DNA of 64,000 nucleotides from Rhodopseudomonas boonkerdii. Its GTDB lineage: Bacteria > Pseudomonadota > Alphaproteobacteria > Rhizobiales > Xanthobacteraceae. Shown here one piece after another: positions 63,074-64,000 of this stretch. The stretch is taken from NCBI RefSeq assembly GCF_021184025.1, contig NZ_CP036537.1, positions 4,588,001-4,652,000 on the forward strand, read 5' to 3'. The notes under the pieces were generated by a model. That model ran no database searches and was not told the origin of the DNA. It saw nothing but the letters and a program-made list of their open reading frames with translations. A program made the translations under genes and the position numbers. Each line of letters starts with the position of its first letter. Position 1 is the first letter of the stretch.

Positions 63074-64000
63074 AAACACGCTCCTTGAACGGCTCGACGC
63101 CGAGACGTTCGACGGTCTGATAGAACAATTCATCCGGCCGGGCTCGCAGCGCCAGATAGGCTTCGACGATGTCCTCGATGACGTTCGCCACATCATCGTA
63201 GGGCACCGCCGGTCCGATCAACGTGCCGACCACCGCCCCCTCATCCGCGCGGCCGCCGATGGTGATCTGGTAGAATTCCTCGTTGTTTTTCTCCACGCCG
63301 AGAATGCCGATGTGGCCGACATGGTGATGGCCGCACGCATTGATGCAGCCGGAGATATTGATGTGCAGCCGGCCGATCATTTCCGCAATGTCGTGATTGG
63401 CGAAACGGCGCGTGAGTTCCTGCGCGATCGGGATCGCGCGCGCATTGGCAAGCGAGCAATAGTCGAGGCCGGGACACGCGATGATATCGGTGATCAGGTT
63501 CACATTCGGAGTCGCCAGGCCGAGCTTGTCGAGCTGTCGCCACAATGCCGGCAAATCGCGCTTGGCGACATTCGGCAGCGCAAGGTTCTGCTCATGGCCG
63601 ACGCGGATTTCGCCGAAGGAATATTTTTCCGCAAGATCGGCGACGGCGTCGAGCTGATCCGCGGTGGCGTCGCCAGGGGGGGCGCCCACGGGCTTCAGGG
63701 AAAGCGTGACGATGGCATAGCCGGGCCGCTGGTGCGGCGCGACGGAGTTCTTCAGCCAGCGCTCGAAATGCGGATCGGCTGAAGCCGCCAGCAATTCGTC
63801 AGGCGCATCCGGGAGTTTCTCGTAATCCGGATAGCTGAAGCGCGAGCGGATATCGGCAACCACTTCGTCGTCGAGCTCCAGCGCGCTATGGCGCATCGCC
63901 TGCCATTCCTCTTCGACCTCCGCAGAAAACTTCTCGATGCCGAGTTCATGCACGAGGATCTTGATGCGCGCCTTGTAGATATTGTCGCGGCGGCCATACT
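63060..64000 (-). CDS. cysI: Sulfite reductase hemoprotein (3' part; continues past the window)
   Basis: Only the C-terminal ~313 codons are present; the frame is open to the end of the window (NIYKARIKILVHELGIEKF reads in from outside). The siroheme/[4Fe-4S] motif is complete: IIACPGLDYCSLANARAIPIAQ, then NISGCINACGHHHVGHIG, i.e. C-x5-C and C-x3-C. It reduces sulfite to sulfide with six electrons. In alphaproteobacteria this type usually takes electrons from ferredoxin or an NADPH partner. Its operon partner is DUF934. The upstream half, and any cysG, lie outside the window. Confidence 0.95.
   Translation of the reverse strand, partial: YGRRDNIYKARIKILVHELGIEKFSAEVEEEWQAMRHSALELDDEVVADIRSRFSYPDYEKLPDAPDELLAASADPHFERWLKNSVAPHQRPGYAIVTLSLKPVGAPPGDATADQLDAVADLAEKYSFGEIRVGHEQNLALPNVAKRDLPALWRQLDKLGLATPNVNLITDIIACPGLDYCSLANARAIPIAQELTRRFANHDIAEMIGRLHINISGCINACGHHHVGHIGILGVEKNNEEFYQITIGGRADEGAVVGTLIGPAVPYDDVANVIEDIVEAYLALRARPDELFYQTVERLGVEPFKERVYATR

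Overview
The window is chromosomal DNA of a high-GC alphaproteobacterium, most likely Nitrobacteraceae/Bradyrhizobiaceae (the Bradyrhizobium, Rhodopseudomonas, Afipia, Tardiphaga group). The assignment is an inference. It rests on gene content (RcdA/DUF1465 and DUF1192 next to a quinone oxidoreductase, DUF4164-zapA-6S RNA, the DUF934-cysI pair, cysteine-free L31) and on many short palindromic intergenic repeats. No rRNA, tRNA or CRISPR was seen.

Layout. 0-6.4 kb: an SDR oxidoreductase, a small Cys-rich protein, about 0.9 kb of repeat-rich non-coding DNA, yebC, a soluble chemoreceptor with the order signalling domain-PilZ-sensor, and polyphosphate kinase 2. 6.4-14.8 kb: an accessory-looking block. 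It holds a giant hybrid autotransporter (two-partner-secretion-type N-terminus on an autotransporter barrel) with two truncated, divergent copies of its 3' end behind it, a TPR membrane protein and an SGNH hydrolase. Two inverted copies of a ~315-bp repeat and a MITE-like element border the block. 14.8-19.3 kb: cupin and small membrane proteins, then the cell-division/one-carbon group DUF4164-zapA-6S RNA-ParD-like antitoxin-5-FCL-phosphodiesterase on the minus strand. 19.5-29.9 kb: the central carbon (Calvin/glycolysis) run tkt-gap-pgk-fba(class II)-fba(class I)-thiE-like-SEL1-suhB. It is interrupted by a small coiled-coil gene and a mazEF-type toxin-antitoxin pair, each with its own promoter and operator-like dyad.

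30-37.7 kb: an RND efflux pair (minus strand) and, divergently, a MotA/TolQ-like channel plus OmpA-domain stator operon ending in a GNAT. 37.8-41.4 kb: an IS5 fragment and a TetR-controlled catabolic or detoxification operon (SDR, alpha/beta hydrolase, VOC protein). Matching operator palindromes lie before tetR and between tetR and the operon. 41.7-47.7 kb: an ABC exporter, rpmE with terminator, an acyltransferase, rcdA, a strong small-RNA candidate, DUF1192 and a quinone oxidoreductase. 47.8-58.3 kb: an EAL-type c-di-GMP protein, a GT-C-like membrane protein, YqgE, a DsbD-N-like protein, a flippase, 3-hydroxybutyrate dehydrogenase with a patatin, and a CAP-domain lipoprotein. 58.4-64 kb: sulfate uptake and reduction (cysA, cysW, cysT, sbp, DUF934, 3' part of cysI).

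The best candidates for something undescribed are the ~97-nt RNA at 46051-46147, the autotransporter with its chimeric silent 3' cassettes, the 6S RNA/orphan ParD/5-FCL arrangement in which a palindromic repeat supplies the antitoxin C-terminus, and the compact dyad-controlled small genes at 24.0 and 25.6 kb.
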